64,000 nt of DNA, from assembly GCF_002926165.1 (NCBI RefSeq), contig NZ_MAGP01000094.1:33369-97368 (forward strand), given 5' to 3'. The notes under the pieces were generated by a model. It was given only the letters and a program-made list of their open reading frames with translations. It was not told where the DNA came from and did no database searches. Of this stretch, positions 16,700 through 25,564 are shown in pieces. Numbering within the stretch: the stretch's first letter is position 1; each line of letters starts with the position of its first letter. The position numbers were made by a program, and so were the translations under genes. Source of the stretch: Micromonospora chalcea. GTDB lineage: Bacteria > Actinomycetota > Actinomycetes > Mycobacteriales > Micromonosporaceae.

Positions 16700-18517
16700 G
16701 TGACGACGCATGGCGATTCCGCCACCCGTGCCGGCGCGCCCGCCGTCGCAGCCCGCACCGGAGCCACCACCGGCGCCGACCAGCCTGCGCACGCCGCGGA
16801 GGGCCTGCCCGCCGCGCTCACCGGCCTGCGGTCGGCGATCGGCGCGGCCCGCTTCCCGCTCGCCCTCCCGTCGGCCGAGCCGGCCCGGCACGCCGCCACG
16901 AGCCTCACCGACCAGCTCGACGACTACCTGCTTCCCCGGCTGGCCCGGCTCGACGCCCCGCTGCTGGTGGTGGTCGGCGGCTCCACCGGCGCGGGCAAGT
17001 CGACGCTCGTCAACAGCCTGGTCCAGGCACGGGTCAGCGCGGCCGGGGTGCTCCGCCCCACCACCCGCTCCCCGGTGCTGGTGTGCAGCCCGACCGACGC
17101 GGCCTGGTTCCGACAGGGCGAGCTGCTGCCCGGCCTGACCCGGACCACCGAGCCGAGCGAGCAGCCGGGCACCCTGCACCTGGTCACCGCACCGGCGCTG
17201 CCGCCCGGCCTGGCCTTCCTCGACGCGCCCGACATCGACTCGGTGGTCGACGCCAACCGGGCGCTCGCCGGGCAACTGCTCGCCGCCGCCGACCTCTGGC
17301 TGTTCGTCACCACCGCCGCCCGGTACGCCGACGCCGTCCCCTGGGAGCTGCTTCGCAGCGCCCGCGCCCGGGGCACCGCAGTGGCGATGGTGCTGGACCG
17401 GGTCCCCCCGGAGGCCGCCGACGAGGTCGCCGCCCACCTGTCCGAGATGCTCGCCGAGCAGGAGCTGGGTGCCGCGCCGCTGTTCGTGCTGCCGGAGACC
17501 TGGGTGGACGGGCAGGGGCTGCTGCCGGACCGGATAACCGCCCCGCTCAGTGACTGGTTCGCCCGGCTCGCCGCCGACGCCGACGCCCGCGCCGCGGTGG
17601 TCCGGCAGACGCTCGACGGCGCGCTGGCCGCGCTGCACCCGGTGGTGGAGGCGCTCGCCGAGGCCGCCGACGAGCAGTGCACCGCCGCCGACGCGCTGGA
17701 CGAACGGGTACGGGCCGCGTACCGGGGCGCCGAGCGGAGCGTCGACCAGGGGCTCAGGGACGGCCGGCTGCTGCGCGGCGAGGTGCTGGCCCGCTGGCAG
17801 GAGTTCATCGGCACCGGCGAGTTCTTCCGGGGCCTGGAGGCACGCATCGGCCGGCTGCGGGACCGGGTCGTCGCGGCGGTCACCGGGCGGCCCGCGCCCG
17901 CCGCGGAACTGCGTACCGCGATCGAGTCGCAGCTCGTCACGCTGCTGCGCGGCGTGGCCGCCGAGGCGGCGGAGAACGCGTACACCGGTTGGAAGGCGCA
18001 CCCGGCCGGCGCGGCGCTGCTGGAGCCGGATCTGGCCCACGCCTCGGCCGACCTGCCGGAGCGGGCCGAGCAGCTGGTCCGCGACTGGCAGCGCGGCGTG
18101 CTGGAACTGGTCCGGGTCGAGGGCGGCGACCGGCGGTTCGTGGCCCGCACCGCGGCGTACGCGGTGAACGCCACCGGCCTCGCCGTCATGATCGGCGTGT
18201 TCGCCTCCACCGCGTTCATCCCCACCGGGCTGGAGGTCGCCGCCGGCACCGGCACGGCGGTCGCCGGGCAGACCGTGCTCCAGGCGATCTTCGGCGACCA
18301 GGCGGTGCGGAACCTGGCCCGCAAGGCCCGGATCGACCTGCTCGACCGGACCGGCAAGCTGCTGGCCGAGGAAGCCGAGCGCTTCCTGGCCCGCACCGAG
18401 GCCGAGCGCCCGGCCGACAACGCCGGCGCGGCGCTGCGCTGGGCCGCCCTGGAGGTCGAGCGGGCCCGGCACCGGAGCGGCTTGTTCCCGAGCCCCGAGC
18501 AGGACGGACGCCAGTGA
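16700..18517 (+). CDS. Dynamin-like GTPase, first of a pair
   Basis: The 605-residue protein has a P-loop GGSTGAGKSTLVNS near residue 95-110, a DAPDIDS switch-II-like segment near 180, a VLDRVPP guanine-specificity region, and a long helical stalk. A hydrophobic segment (about 490-530) could be a membrane paddle or anchor. This is the architecture of bacterial dynamin/YfjP-type GTPases, which remodel or tether membranes; paired dynamins support sporulation septation in Streptomyces. I chose GTG 16700, with CACGCT placed as a -10 box for a leaderless mRNA; an upstream start at 16664 is possible. It overlaps the second GTPase by 4 nt. Confidence 0.85.
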   Translation: MTTHGDSATRAGAPAVAARTGATTGADQPAHAAEGLPAALTGLRSAIGAARFPLALPSAEPARHAATSLTDQLDDYLLPRLARLDAPLLVVVGGSTGAGKSTLVNSLVQARVSAAGVLRPTTRSPVLVCSPTDAAWFRQGELLPGLTRTTEPSEQPGTLHLVTAPALPPGLAFLDAPDIDSVVDANRALAGQLLAAADLWLFVTTAARYADAVPWELLRSARARGTAVAMVLDRVPPEAADEVAAHLSEMLAEQELGAAPLFVLPETWVDGQGLLPDRITAPLSDWFARLAADADARAAVVRQTLDGALAALHPVVEALAEAADEQCTAADALDERVRAAYRGAERSVDQGLRDGRLLRGEVLARWQEFIGTGEFFRGLEARIGRLRDRVVAAVTGRPAPAAELRTAIESQLVTLLRGVAAEAAENAYTGWKAHPAGAALLEPDLAHASADLPERAEQLVRDWQRGVLELVRVEGGDRRFVARTAAYAVNATGLAVMIGVFASTAFIPTGLEVAAGTGTAVAGQTVLQAIFGDQAVRNLARKARIDLLDRTGKLLAEEAERFLARTEAERPADNAGAALRWAALEVERARHRSGLFPSPEQDGRQ

Positions 18518-20193
18518 GTAACGTCGTCGGACGGATGCGGGACGCGCTGCGCGGCGAGCAGCGGGTCGACCCGGACGTGCTGATCGAGCGCCTCCAGGCG
18601 ATCCAGCGGTTCCTTTCCGCGGTGGACGGCGATGTGCCCGACGCTCAACTGGTCGCCGCGCACACGGTGGTCGAGCGGGCCGGTGACCGGCTCGCCCTCT
18701 CCGGTCGGCACACGGTGGTCGCGCTGGCCGGCGCGACCGGCAGCGGCAAGTCGAGCCTCTTCAACTCGCTGGCCCGGCTCGACCTCTCCCCGGTCGGGGT
18801 GCGCCGGCCGACCACCGGCGTCGCGCACGCCTGCGTGTGGGGTCCGCTGGACGGCGCGGTCCGGCTGCTCGACTGGATCGGCGTGCTGCCCCGGCACCGG
18901 TTCGTCCGGGAGAGCCCGCTGGACGCCGACGACGAGTCGACGCTGCACGGCCTCGTCCTGCTCGACCTGCCCGACTTCGACTCGGTGCAGCACGGTCACC
19001 GGCTGGAGGTCGACCGCCTGCTGGGCCTGGTCGACCTGGTGGTCTGGGTGGTCGACCCGCAGAAGTACGCCGACCGCGTGATCCACACCAGCTATCTGCG
19101 CGAGTTCCACAGGCACAAGGACGTCACGGTCGTGGTGCTCAACCAGGCCGACCGGCTGCACCCGACCGAGCTGCCCAAGGTCCTCGAGGATCTGCGCCGG
19201 CTGCTCGACGAGGACGGGCTGGGCGGGGTGCCGCTGCTGCCCACGGTAGCGGTCGACCCGAACGGGCTGAGCGGCCTGCGGGCCGAGCTGGAGCGTACGG
19301 TCGCCGAACGGCAGGCCGCCCTGCGCCGGCTCTCCGGCGACGTGGACGCCGTGGTGGCCGATCTCGAACCGCTCGTCGGGCCGGAACCGCCGAGCAGCAA
19401 ACCCGGCGACGCCTCGGCGCAGGAGCTGAACCGGGCGCTGGCCGGGGCGGCCGGGGTGCCGACTGTGGCGGCGGCGGTCGAGGGGGCGTACCGGCACCGG
19501 GCCGTCAGCAACACCGGCTGGCCGCTGCTGCGGAGCTGGCGCAAGCTACGACCCGATCCGCTGCGCCGGCTGCACCTGCCCGGGCGGGACCCGGACGCGC
19601 CGGCGGACAGCCTGGTCGCGGCCACCTCCGTACCCGATCCGACAGCCGCGCAGCGCTCGGCCCTCACGCTGGCGATCCGCGCGGTGGCCGACCGGAACGG
19701 CGCCGGTCTGCCGGCTCCGTGGCCGGCCGCGGTGACCGCGGCGGCCCGGTCCCGGCAGGCCGACCTGCCGGGCGCGCTCGACCACGCGGTCGCCGCGACC
19801 GACCTGGGCATGGACCGCCGGCCGGCCTGGTGGCGGGTGGTCGGCGTGCTCCAGTGGGTGGTCACCCTGGCCGCGCTGGCCGGCCTGGTCTGGCTGCTCC
19901 TCGGGTACGCGGTGCGCCTGCTCGGCCTGCCCCCGCTGGAACACCCCACGCTCGGCGTGGTGCCGTGGCCGACGATCCTGCTGCTCGGTGGCCTGCTGGC
20001 CGGGCTGCTGATCGCGGCGCTGACCCGGCCGGTGGTCGGGTGGGCGGCCCGCCGGGCCCGGGCGCGGGCCGAGCGACGCCTGCTCACGTCGGTGGGCAGC
20101 GTCGGCGAGAAGTACGTGCTGGACCCGGTGTGGGCGGTGCTGACCCGCTACGGCACGGCCCGGGAGGCGCTGCGCGAAGCCGTGCGGCGCTGA
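18514..20193 (+). CDS. YfjP/dynamin-like GTPase with C-terminal membrane segments
   Basis: The 559-residue partner GTPase starts at GTG 18514 within GTGA of the previous gene. It carries GATGSGKSSLFNSL (about residue 72-85), the DLPDFDS G3 motif (about 150) and the NQAD G4 motif (about 210). A Gly-Ala-rich helical region and two strong transmembrane helices (about 445-470 and 485-510) follow, then a basic cytoplasmic tail. The strict coupling suggests a hetero-oligomer of two GTPases at the membrane. The role in division, sporulation or envelope stress is inferred from dynamin pairs in other actinobacteria. Confidence 0.87.
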   Translation: MSNVVGRMRDALRGEQRVDPDVLIERLQAIQRFLSAVDGDVPDAQLVAAHTVVERAGDRLALSGRHTVVALAGATGSGKSSLFNSLARLDLSPVGVRRPTTGVAHACVWGPLDGAVRLLDWIGVLPRHRFVRESPLDADDESTLHGLVLLDLPDFDSVQHGHRLEVDRLLGLVDLVVWVVDPQKYADRVIHTSYLREFHRHKDVTVVVLNQADRLHPTELPKVLEDLRRLLDEDGLGGVPLLPTVAVDPNGLSGLRAELERTVAERQAALRRLSGDVDAVVADLEPLVGPEPPSSKPGDASAQELNRALAGAAGVPTVAAAVEGAYRHRAVSNTGWPLLRSWRKLRPDPLRRLHLPGRDPDAPADSLVAATSVPDPTAAQRSALTLAIRAVADRNGAGLPAPWPAAVTAAARSRQADLPGALDHAVAATDLGMDRRPAWWRVVGVLQWVVTLAALAGLVWLLLGYAVRLLGLPPLEHPTLGVVPWPTILLLGGLLAGLLIAALTRPVVGWAARRARARAERRLLTSVGSVGEKYVLDPVWAVLTRYGTAREALREAVRR

Positions 20194-20233
20194 ACCCGGC
20201 GTGCTGACCGGTGTGGGGGCGGCCCGCGCGGCG

Positions 20234-20239
20234 TAGGGT
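20234..20239 (+). promoter_or_regulatory. -10 box for leaderless gene at 20246
   Basis: TAGGGT is followed by 6 nt and then the ATG. Confidence 0.6.
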
Positions 20240-20245
20240 CGATGC

Positions 20246-21472
20246 ATGGCCACGCCACAGACCCCCTACGACGCGGTTCTGCACGCCGCGCGCGACGTGA
20301 CGAGGCTCGACTCGGCCCTGGACGCGGAGATGCTCGGCGCCGCGTTGCTGGGCAGCGTCTACGCCGTCGCGGAGCACGACCGGGAACAGGCCGTCCGCGA
20401 GTTCGTCACCGGCTTCCTCGCCGCCACGTCCCGGCGGCGCAGCGCCGCCGCGACCACACTGCGCGCCGTCTTCGCCGCCCTGGTGCCCGACGCCGAGGGC
20501 GCCGCCCGGGTCCGGCCCGGCGCGTACGCCCCGACGTGGGCCGGCCAGCTCGGCCGGGTGCACGTCACAGGCGCCTGGGCGTACGGCGACGTGTACGGCG
20601 ACCAGACGTCCTACCTCGCCACGTTCGCGTACGACGACGAGGAACAGGGCGGGCCCGAGCACGCGCTGGTGGCGCTGGTCGACCACAACATCGGCATCAC
20701 CAAGGACGTCTTCGTCGGCGGCCCGGCGGCCCGGATCGTGGAGCAGGCCCGGGAGATCTGCACCGAGGACGAGTTCACCTGGTTCCGTACCGAGGACCCG
20801 GCCCGGATGCACGCCGAGGTGAGCCGCCACCTGGCGGTCACCGACGACCTCGCCGAGCTGCCCGCACAGGGCTCGCTCGCCACCGACCGGGCGCTCGTGG
20901 GCGCACGGCTGGCCGCGCTGCCCGGGCCGACCCCGCCGGCCGGTCCGGCGGTCGTGCCGCCGCCCACCGACGAGGAGCGCACCCGCCTGGTACGCGCATT
21001 CCTCGACTCGCCCGAGGCGTCCCGGTTCGGCCTGCCCGGCTTCGCCGACGGTGAGCTGGCCTCGCTGCACTTCTGCCTCGGCCTGCTGCTCGACCACGCG
21101 GCCAGCTTCCCGGACGCCGACCCGATGCGGTGGAGCCCGATGGTCGCCGAGCTGTTCCTGCTCGACTGGGTGCACCGCCGGGCCGTGCTGGACATGGACG
21201 ACGCGGCGATGCTGCCCCGGGTGCTGCGCGCCTGGGCGGCGTACGCGGCCCGGCAGCGCGGACTGTCGCAGTCGGCGGCCGCCCGGACGGACGAGGCGAT
21301 CACCGAGATGGTCCCGGAGTTCGCGCGGCTCTACAGCACCGGTGAGCGGCGCAGCCCGGCCACGGCCGCGGTGGCCCAGCTGATGGCGGACGGCGTGGAC
21401 CCGGACGACCCGGAGGCGCTGAACGCCTGGATCGAGGCGAACCGCCACCGCCTGACCGACGACCCGGCCTAG
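20246..21472 (+). CDS. Conserved hypothetical protein, 408 aa
   Basis: A soluble, Ala-rich and largely helical protein. The N-terminal half has a DVYGDQTSYLATFAYDDEE beta-rich section and a VDHNIGITKDVFVGG segment near residue 145-160. The C-terminal half is all-helical and ends with a small acidic segment (DGVDPDDPEALNAW). I recall similar uncharacterised proteins from actinobacteria but cannot assign a function. The gene is leaderless and stands alone. Its end is 13 nt before the palindromic repeat array. Confidence 0.8.
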   Translation: MATPQTPYDAVLHAARDVTRLDSALDAEMLGAALLGSVYAVAEHDREQAVREFVTGFLAATSRRRSAAATTLRAVFAALVPDAEGAARVRPGAYAPTWAGQLGRVHVTGAWAYGDVYGDQTSYLATFAYDDEEQGGPEHALVALVDHNIGITKDVFVGGPAARIVEQAREICTEDEFTWFRTEDPARMHAEVSRHLAVTDDLAELPAQGSLATDRALVGARLAALPGPTPPAGPAVVPPPTDEERTRLVRAFLDSPEASRFGLPGFADGELASLHFCLGLLLDHAASFPDADPMRWSPMVAELFLLDWVHRRAVLDMDDAAMLPRVLRAWAAYAARQRGLSQSAAARTDEAITEMVPEFARLYSTGERRSPATAAVAQLMADGVDPDDPEALNAWIEANRHRLTDDPA

Positions 21473-21485
21473 GCAGTCGCACACG

Positions 21486-22074
21486 CATGATCGACACCAC
21501 CTCGGCGAGGTGGCGGCATCGGACGGCCAGAACCACACCACTACGCCGTACTGGTGTCGATCATGCGGGCGCCGGCCCTCGGTGGCCCCGCCCCTCGTTG
21601 ATCCACACCACCCCGGCGAGGTGGTTGTATCAAACCGGCCGGAACCACACCACCACGGCGTAACGGTGTCGATCATGCGGCCCTGGGTGCCCCGCGCGAG
21701 GGGCCTCCCCGAACCTCCTTGATCGACACCACCCCGGCGAGGTGGCTGCATCAAACTGGCCGGAACCACACCACCACCCCGCAACGGTGTTGATCATGCA
21801 GCCTGCGCCCTCCAGACCACCCCGCCCCGCACGAGGGCCAGGCCCCCGGACCTCGTTGATCGACACCACCTCGGCGAGGTGGCCGCATCGGACCCGCTGG
21901 GACCACACCACCACCCCGTAATGGTGTCGATCATGAGGCCTGCCGTCCCCCGACCACCCCACCCCGGCACGAGGGCACACCCCCCGGACCCCTGTTGATC
22001 CACACCACCTCGGCGAGGTGGCCGCATCGGACCGGCTGGGACCACACCACTACGCCGAAGTGGTGTCGATCATG
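21486..22074. repeat. Array of five ~80-bp palindromic repeat units
   Basis: Copies lie at 21486-21565, 21597-21677, 21718-21798, 21855-21935 and 21994-22074. Each starts TGATCGACACCAC (or TGATCCACACCAC), contains the small hairpin CCACCTC-GGC-GAGGTGG (T to C in copies 2 and 3), has an ACCACACCAC core, and ends GGTGTCGATCATG. In copy 1 the outer ends pair perfectly over 14 bp. The spacers are 31-58 bp and are themselves similar in part (ACGAGGGC, CCCCCGGACC), so larger units were duplicated. No ORF fits. The last copy supplies the stop codon of the minus-strand gene at 22070. Confidence 0.9.
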
Positions 22075-22903
22075 AGGCGCGGGACACCGATGGGCGGGCC
22101 GGGCCGGAAGGAGCGGACGCGGCGGACGACCCGGCAGGACCCGACGGCCCAGCAGAACCGGACGGATCGGCAGGACCCGACGGCTCGGCAGGACCCGACG
22201 GCTCGGCGGGACCCGACGGCCCAGCGGAACCGGTCGGCTCGGCAGGACCCGACGGATCAGCGGGACCGGACGTACCCGATGGGCCGGACGGGTCGGACGA
22301 ACCTGCCGAGGGCGTCGGCTCGACGGACGTGGCGGACGGCTCGGGGCTGGGGCTCGGCTCGGGCGTCGGCGTACCCGGGTCGGACGGCGGGTGCGACGGC
22401 GACGGTGAGGGCACCGGCGAGGGGTGCGGCGGGCGGACCGGGGTGGGCCGGACCGGCGTGGACGGTGGCGGCGGCGCGGCCACCGGGCGGGACCGGTGGC
22501 GGGCGGCGAGGTCGCTGTCGTCGGGCAGGCTCGGCGCGGCCGGGAGGACGGGCCGCGCCGGGGGTACGGAGGTGACGTCGGAGGTGGGTGTGGACGGCAC
22601 TGCGGGCTGGGTCGCCTGGGGCGGCGGGATCACCACCGGCCCGATCGAGGGTGTCGGCAGGAACGGGGTGCTGGTGTCGGGGAGCGCGCTGTTGCCCACG
22701 GTCGCCGATCCGGTGCTGATGGCGGCGAGGATCGGCATCGACGCCGCGCCGGCGAGCAGCGCCACTGTGAGCAGGTAGCCCCGGCTGGGGGCGCCGGCGC
22801 CGGGGGCGCGGTGCGCGCCGACGACCCGGCGGTACGGGGAGGCGGGCAGCGCGCGGTGCCGGCCGAGGAAGGGTGAGCCGGGGGGACCCTCTGGTTCGGA
22901 CAC
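22070..22903 (-). CDS. Single-pass membrane protein with Pro/Ser/Gly-rich repeat tail
   Basis: The 277-residue protein has a short cytoplasmic head, one transmembrane helix (about residues 45-65) and a ~200-residue Pro/Ser/Thr-rich exterior. That exterior ends in degenerate repeats of the form PSGPAEPSGPADPSG (about residues 200-265). The DNA of the repeat tail (about 22110-22290) is a tandem array of short units, so its length probably varies between strains. GTG 22903 is 7 nt from GAGGAG. It may span the cell wall; no catalytic domain is visible. The stop codon lies inside the last unit of the repeat array at 21486-22074. Confidence 0.72.
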   Translation of the reverse strand: MSEPEGPPGSPFLGRHRALPASPYRRVVGAHRAPGAGAPSRGYLLTVALLAGAASMPILAAISTGSATVGNSALPDTSTPFLPTPSIGPVVIPPPQATQPAVPSTPTSDVTSVPPARPVLPAAPSLPDDSDLAARHRSRPVAAPPPPSTPVRPTPVRPPHPSPVPSPSPSHPPSDPGTPTPEPSPSPEPSATSVEPTPSAGSSDPSGPSGTSGPADPSGPAEPTGSAGPSGPAEPSGPAEPSGPADPSGSAGPSGPAGSSAASAPSGPARPSVSRAS

Positions 22904-23391
22904 CGGCACACTCCTCACGCGCGAACGGGGACGGGAGAGCACGCGCGGATATTCGGACAAATGCCGCGCAACAGCTCACCGCAAGCTTGACCCAGTGACG
23001 CTCAGTTCACCAGTCGCAACCGCGTGTCGACACACATTTTGTACGTCAGCCGATCCCGCCACTGGGGACAAAGACGGCTATCCGTCATGAAGACGATGGA
23101 ACCTCACCCACCAAGGAGGCCATACTGTGGGCCCGCTCACCTCCTCTGCAATCATTCAGACACGACGGCAACGCAGCCGCCACCTCCGCGTACCCCGCGG
23201 CTGGTGCGGAACGGCGCCGGCGCTCCCGGGCCTGGGTCTGTCCCCGACCGACTCCGGCTCACGCCGCGCGGCAACCCCTACCGGGGTCAGGCGCGGTCGC
23301 CAGGGACCGACCCGGCATCAGCCGGGCGGGCGCACGAGGTGCTCGGCTCGGGTAACCCCCGGCGCCGGCGCAGACAGACAGGGAGAGACGG
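22904..23391. other. Long divergent intergenic region with candidate upstream ORF
   Basis: About 490 bp separate the Pro-rich membrane protein from the E1 alpha gene. No tRNA or known riboswitch is evident. An AAGGAGG ribosome site near 23113 stands 7 nt before GTG 23127, which opens a plus-strand frame overlapping the start of the E1 alpha gene. Its product is Arg/Gly-rich and looks noncoding after the first ~20 codons. A long leader with regulatory folding is possible. Confidence 0.4.
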
Positions 23392-24570
23392 ATGGCAAAG
23401 GGCGACCCCGGGGCCGCCACCCGCAGCAAGCGGGCCGCACCCCGCACCAGGCGCGCCGCCGCGGCCGGTGAACCGGAACTCGTACAGCTGCTCACGCCGG
23501 AAGGTGAGCGGATCGAGACCGCGCTCGGCCCGGACGGGACCGAGTACCGCGTCGACTTCACCGACGAGGAGTACCGCGGGCTCTACCGCGACCTCGTGCT
23601 GGTCCGCAAGCTGGACGCCGAGGCCACCGCGCTGCAGCGCCAGGGCGAGCTGGGACTGTGGGCCAGCCTGCTGGGCCAGGAGGCGGCGCAGGTCGGCTCC
23701 GGCCGGGCGCTGCGTACGCAGGACATGGCGTTCCCGACCTACCGCGAGCACGGCGTGCTCTACTGCCGCGGCATCGACCCGATCATGCCGCTGGGCCTGT
23801 TCCGCGGCGTCGACCAGGGCGGCTGGGACCCGAACGAGTTCAAGTTCAACATGTACACGATCGTGATCGGGGCGCAGACCCTGCACGCGACCGGGTACGC
23901 CATGGGTGTCGCCATGGACGGCAAGACCGGCGGCGAGGACGGCGAGGCGGTCATCGCCTACTTCGGCGACGGCGCCACCAGCCAGGGCGACGTCAACGAG
24001 TCGTTCGTCTGGGCCAGCGTCTTCAACGCCCCGCTGGTGTTCTTCTGCCAGAACAACCAGTACGCCATCTCCGAGCCGCTGGAGCGGCAGACCCGCGTGC
24101 CGCTGTACCGGCGGGCCGGCGGGTTCGGCTTCCCCGGTGTCCGGGTGGACGGCAACGACGTGCTCGCGTCGTACGCGGTGACCCGGCACGCGCTGGACAA
24201 CGCGCGCAACGGCCAGGGCCCGAGCCTGATCGAGGCGTACACCTACCGGATGGGCGCGCACACCACCTCCGACGACCCGACCCGCTACCGCATCGCCAGC
24301 GAGGTCGAGGCGTGGCAGGCGAAGGACCCGATCGCCCGGATGAAGGCGTTCCTGACCAAGCAGAAGATCGCCGACGAGTCGTTCTTCACCGAGGTCGACG
24401 AGCAGGCCCGCACCGAGTCGGTGCACCTGCGCGAGCGTGTGCTCGCCATGCCCGACCCGCAGCCGGTGAGCATGTTCGACCACGTCTACCCCAACGGCTC
24501 TCCCGAGCTGGACGAGCAGCGGGCCCGGTTCACGCAGTACATGGAGTCCTTCGAGGGGAGCGCGCACTGA
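23392..24570 (+). CDS. pdhA: 2-oxoacid (pyruvate or branched-chain) dehydrogenase E1 component, alpha subunit
   Basis: The 392-residue thiamine-diphosphate enzyme subunit has the ThDP motif GDGATSQGDVNES near residue 195, ending in NN (FCQNNQYAIS), and the YRMGAHTTSDDPTRYR phosphorylation-loop-like segment near 285. With E1 beta it decarboxylates the 2-oxoacid and acylates the lipoyl group of E2. The N-terminal ~30 residues are Ala/Arg-rich and unlike the family core. The start ATG follows AGGGAGAG. E1 beta begins within its stop codon (TGATG). Confidence 0.93.
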   Translation: MAKGDPGAATRSKRAAPRTRRAAAAGEPELVQLLTPEGERIETALGPDGTEYRVDFTDEEYRGLYRDLVLVRKLDAEATALQRQGELGLWASLLGQEAAQVGSGRALRTQDMAFPTYREHGVLYCRGIDPIMPLGLFRGVDQGGWDPNEFKFNMYTIVIGAQTLHATGYAMGVAMDGKTGGEDGEAVIAYFGDGATSQGDVNESFVWASVFNAPLVFFCQNNQYAISEPLERQTRVPLYRRAGGFGFPGVRVDGNDVLASYAVTRHALDNARNGQGPSLIEAYTYRMGAHTTSDDPTRYRIASEVEAWQAKDPIARMKAFLTKQKIADESFFTEVDEQARTESVHLRERVLAMPDPQPVSMFDHVYPNGSPELDEQRARFTQYMESFEGSAH

Positions 24571-25559
24571 TGGCCACGGAGACGCTCACCCTCGGCAAGG
24601 CACTGAACACCGGCCTGCGGCGGGCCCTGGAGAACGACCCGAAGGTCGTCATCATGGGCGAGGACGTCGGCAAGCTCGGCGGCGTGTTCCGGATCACCGA
24701 CGGCCTCCAGAAGGACTTCGGCGACCAGCGCGTCATCGACACCCCGCTGGCCGAGTCCGGCATCATCGGCACCGCTGTCGGCCTGGCCATCCGCGGTTTC
24801 CGTCCGGTCTGCGAGATCCAGTTCGACGGCTTCGTCTACCCCGCGTACGACCAGATCGTGTCGCAGGTGGCGAAGATGCACTACCGCTCGCAGGGCAAGG
24901 TGCGGATCCCGATGGTCATCCGCATCCCGTTCGGCGGCGGCATCGGCGCTGTCGAGCACCACTCCGAGTCGCCCGAGGCGTACTTCGCGCACACCGCCGG
25001 TCTCAAGGTGGTGAGCTGCGCGAACCCGCAGGACGCGTACGTGATGATCCAGCAGGCGATCGCGTCGGACGACCCGGTCGTGTTCCTGGAGCCGAAGCGG
25101 CGCTACTGGGAGAAGGGTCCGGTGGACCTGGACGCGCCGATCGCCGACGCGTACCCCCTGCACTCGGCCCGGGTCGCGCGGCCCGGCACGGACGCGACGG
25201 TCCTGGCGTACGGCCCGATGGTGCGCACCGCGCTCGACGCGGCCACCGCCGCCGCCGAGGACGGCCGCGAGCTGGAGGTCATCGATCTGCGCACGATCTC
25301 GCCGCTGGACCTGACCGCGGCGTACGAGTCGGTGCGGCGCACCGGCCGCTGCGTGGTCGTGCACGAGGCCCCGGGCAACCTGGGTCTCGGGTCGGAGATC
25401 GCGGCCCGGATCACCGAGGAGTGCTTCTACTCCCTGGAGTCCCCGGTGCTGCGGGTGACCGGCTTCGACACCCCCTACCCGGCCGCCCGGGTGGAGGAGG
25501 AGTACCTGCCCGACCTGGACCGGGTGCTCGACGCCGTCGACCGCACGTTCGGCTGGTGA
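24570..25559 (+). CDS. pdhB: 2-oxoacid dehydrogenase E1 component, beta subunit
   Basis: The 329-residue subunit contains the GEDVGKLGGVFR segment near residue 28, DTPLAESGIIGTAVGLA near 55, the QFDGFVYPA segment, and VVHEAPGNLGLGSEIAA near 270. All are typical of the transketolase-like beta chain that completes the E1 active site. It overlaps the alpha-subunit stop by one base and is followed 5 nt later by E2. Substrate (pyruvate or branched-chain oxoacid) cannot be decided from sequence alone. Confidence 0.93.
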   Translation: MATETLTLGKALNTGLRRALENDPKVVIMGEDVGKLGGVFRITDGLQKDFGDQRVIDTPLAESGIIGTAVGLAIRGFRPVCEIQFDGFVYPAYDQIVSQVAKMHYRSQGKVRIPMVIRIPFGGGIGAVEHHSESPEAYFAHTAGLKVVSCANPQDAYVMIQQAIASDDPVVFLEPKRRYWEKGPVDLDAPIADAYPLHSARVARPGTDATVLAYGPMVRTALDAATAAAEDGRELEVIDLRTISPLDLTAAYESVRRTGRCVVVHEAPGNLGLGSEIAARITEECFYSLESPVLRVTGFDTPYPAARVEEEYLPDLDRVLDAVDRTFGW

Positions 25560-25564
25560 GCGGC

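Noticed and set aside
21486..22074. CRISPR array
   Set aside because: Repeats are ~80 bp and palindromic, spacing is irregular, spacers resemble one another, and no cas genes are present.
23127..23471. A genuine 114-codon gene overlapping the E1 alpha start
   Set aside because: The ribosome site is good but the product is low-complexity Arg/Gly after ~20 codons and overlaps E1 alpha; kept only as a possible leader.
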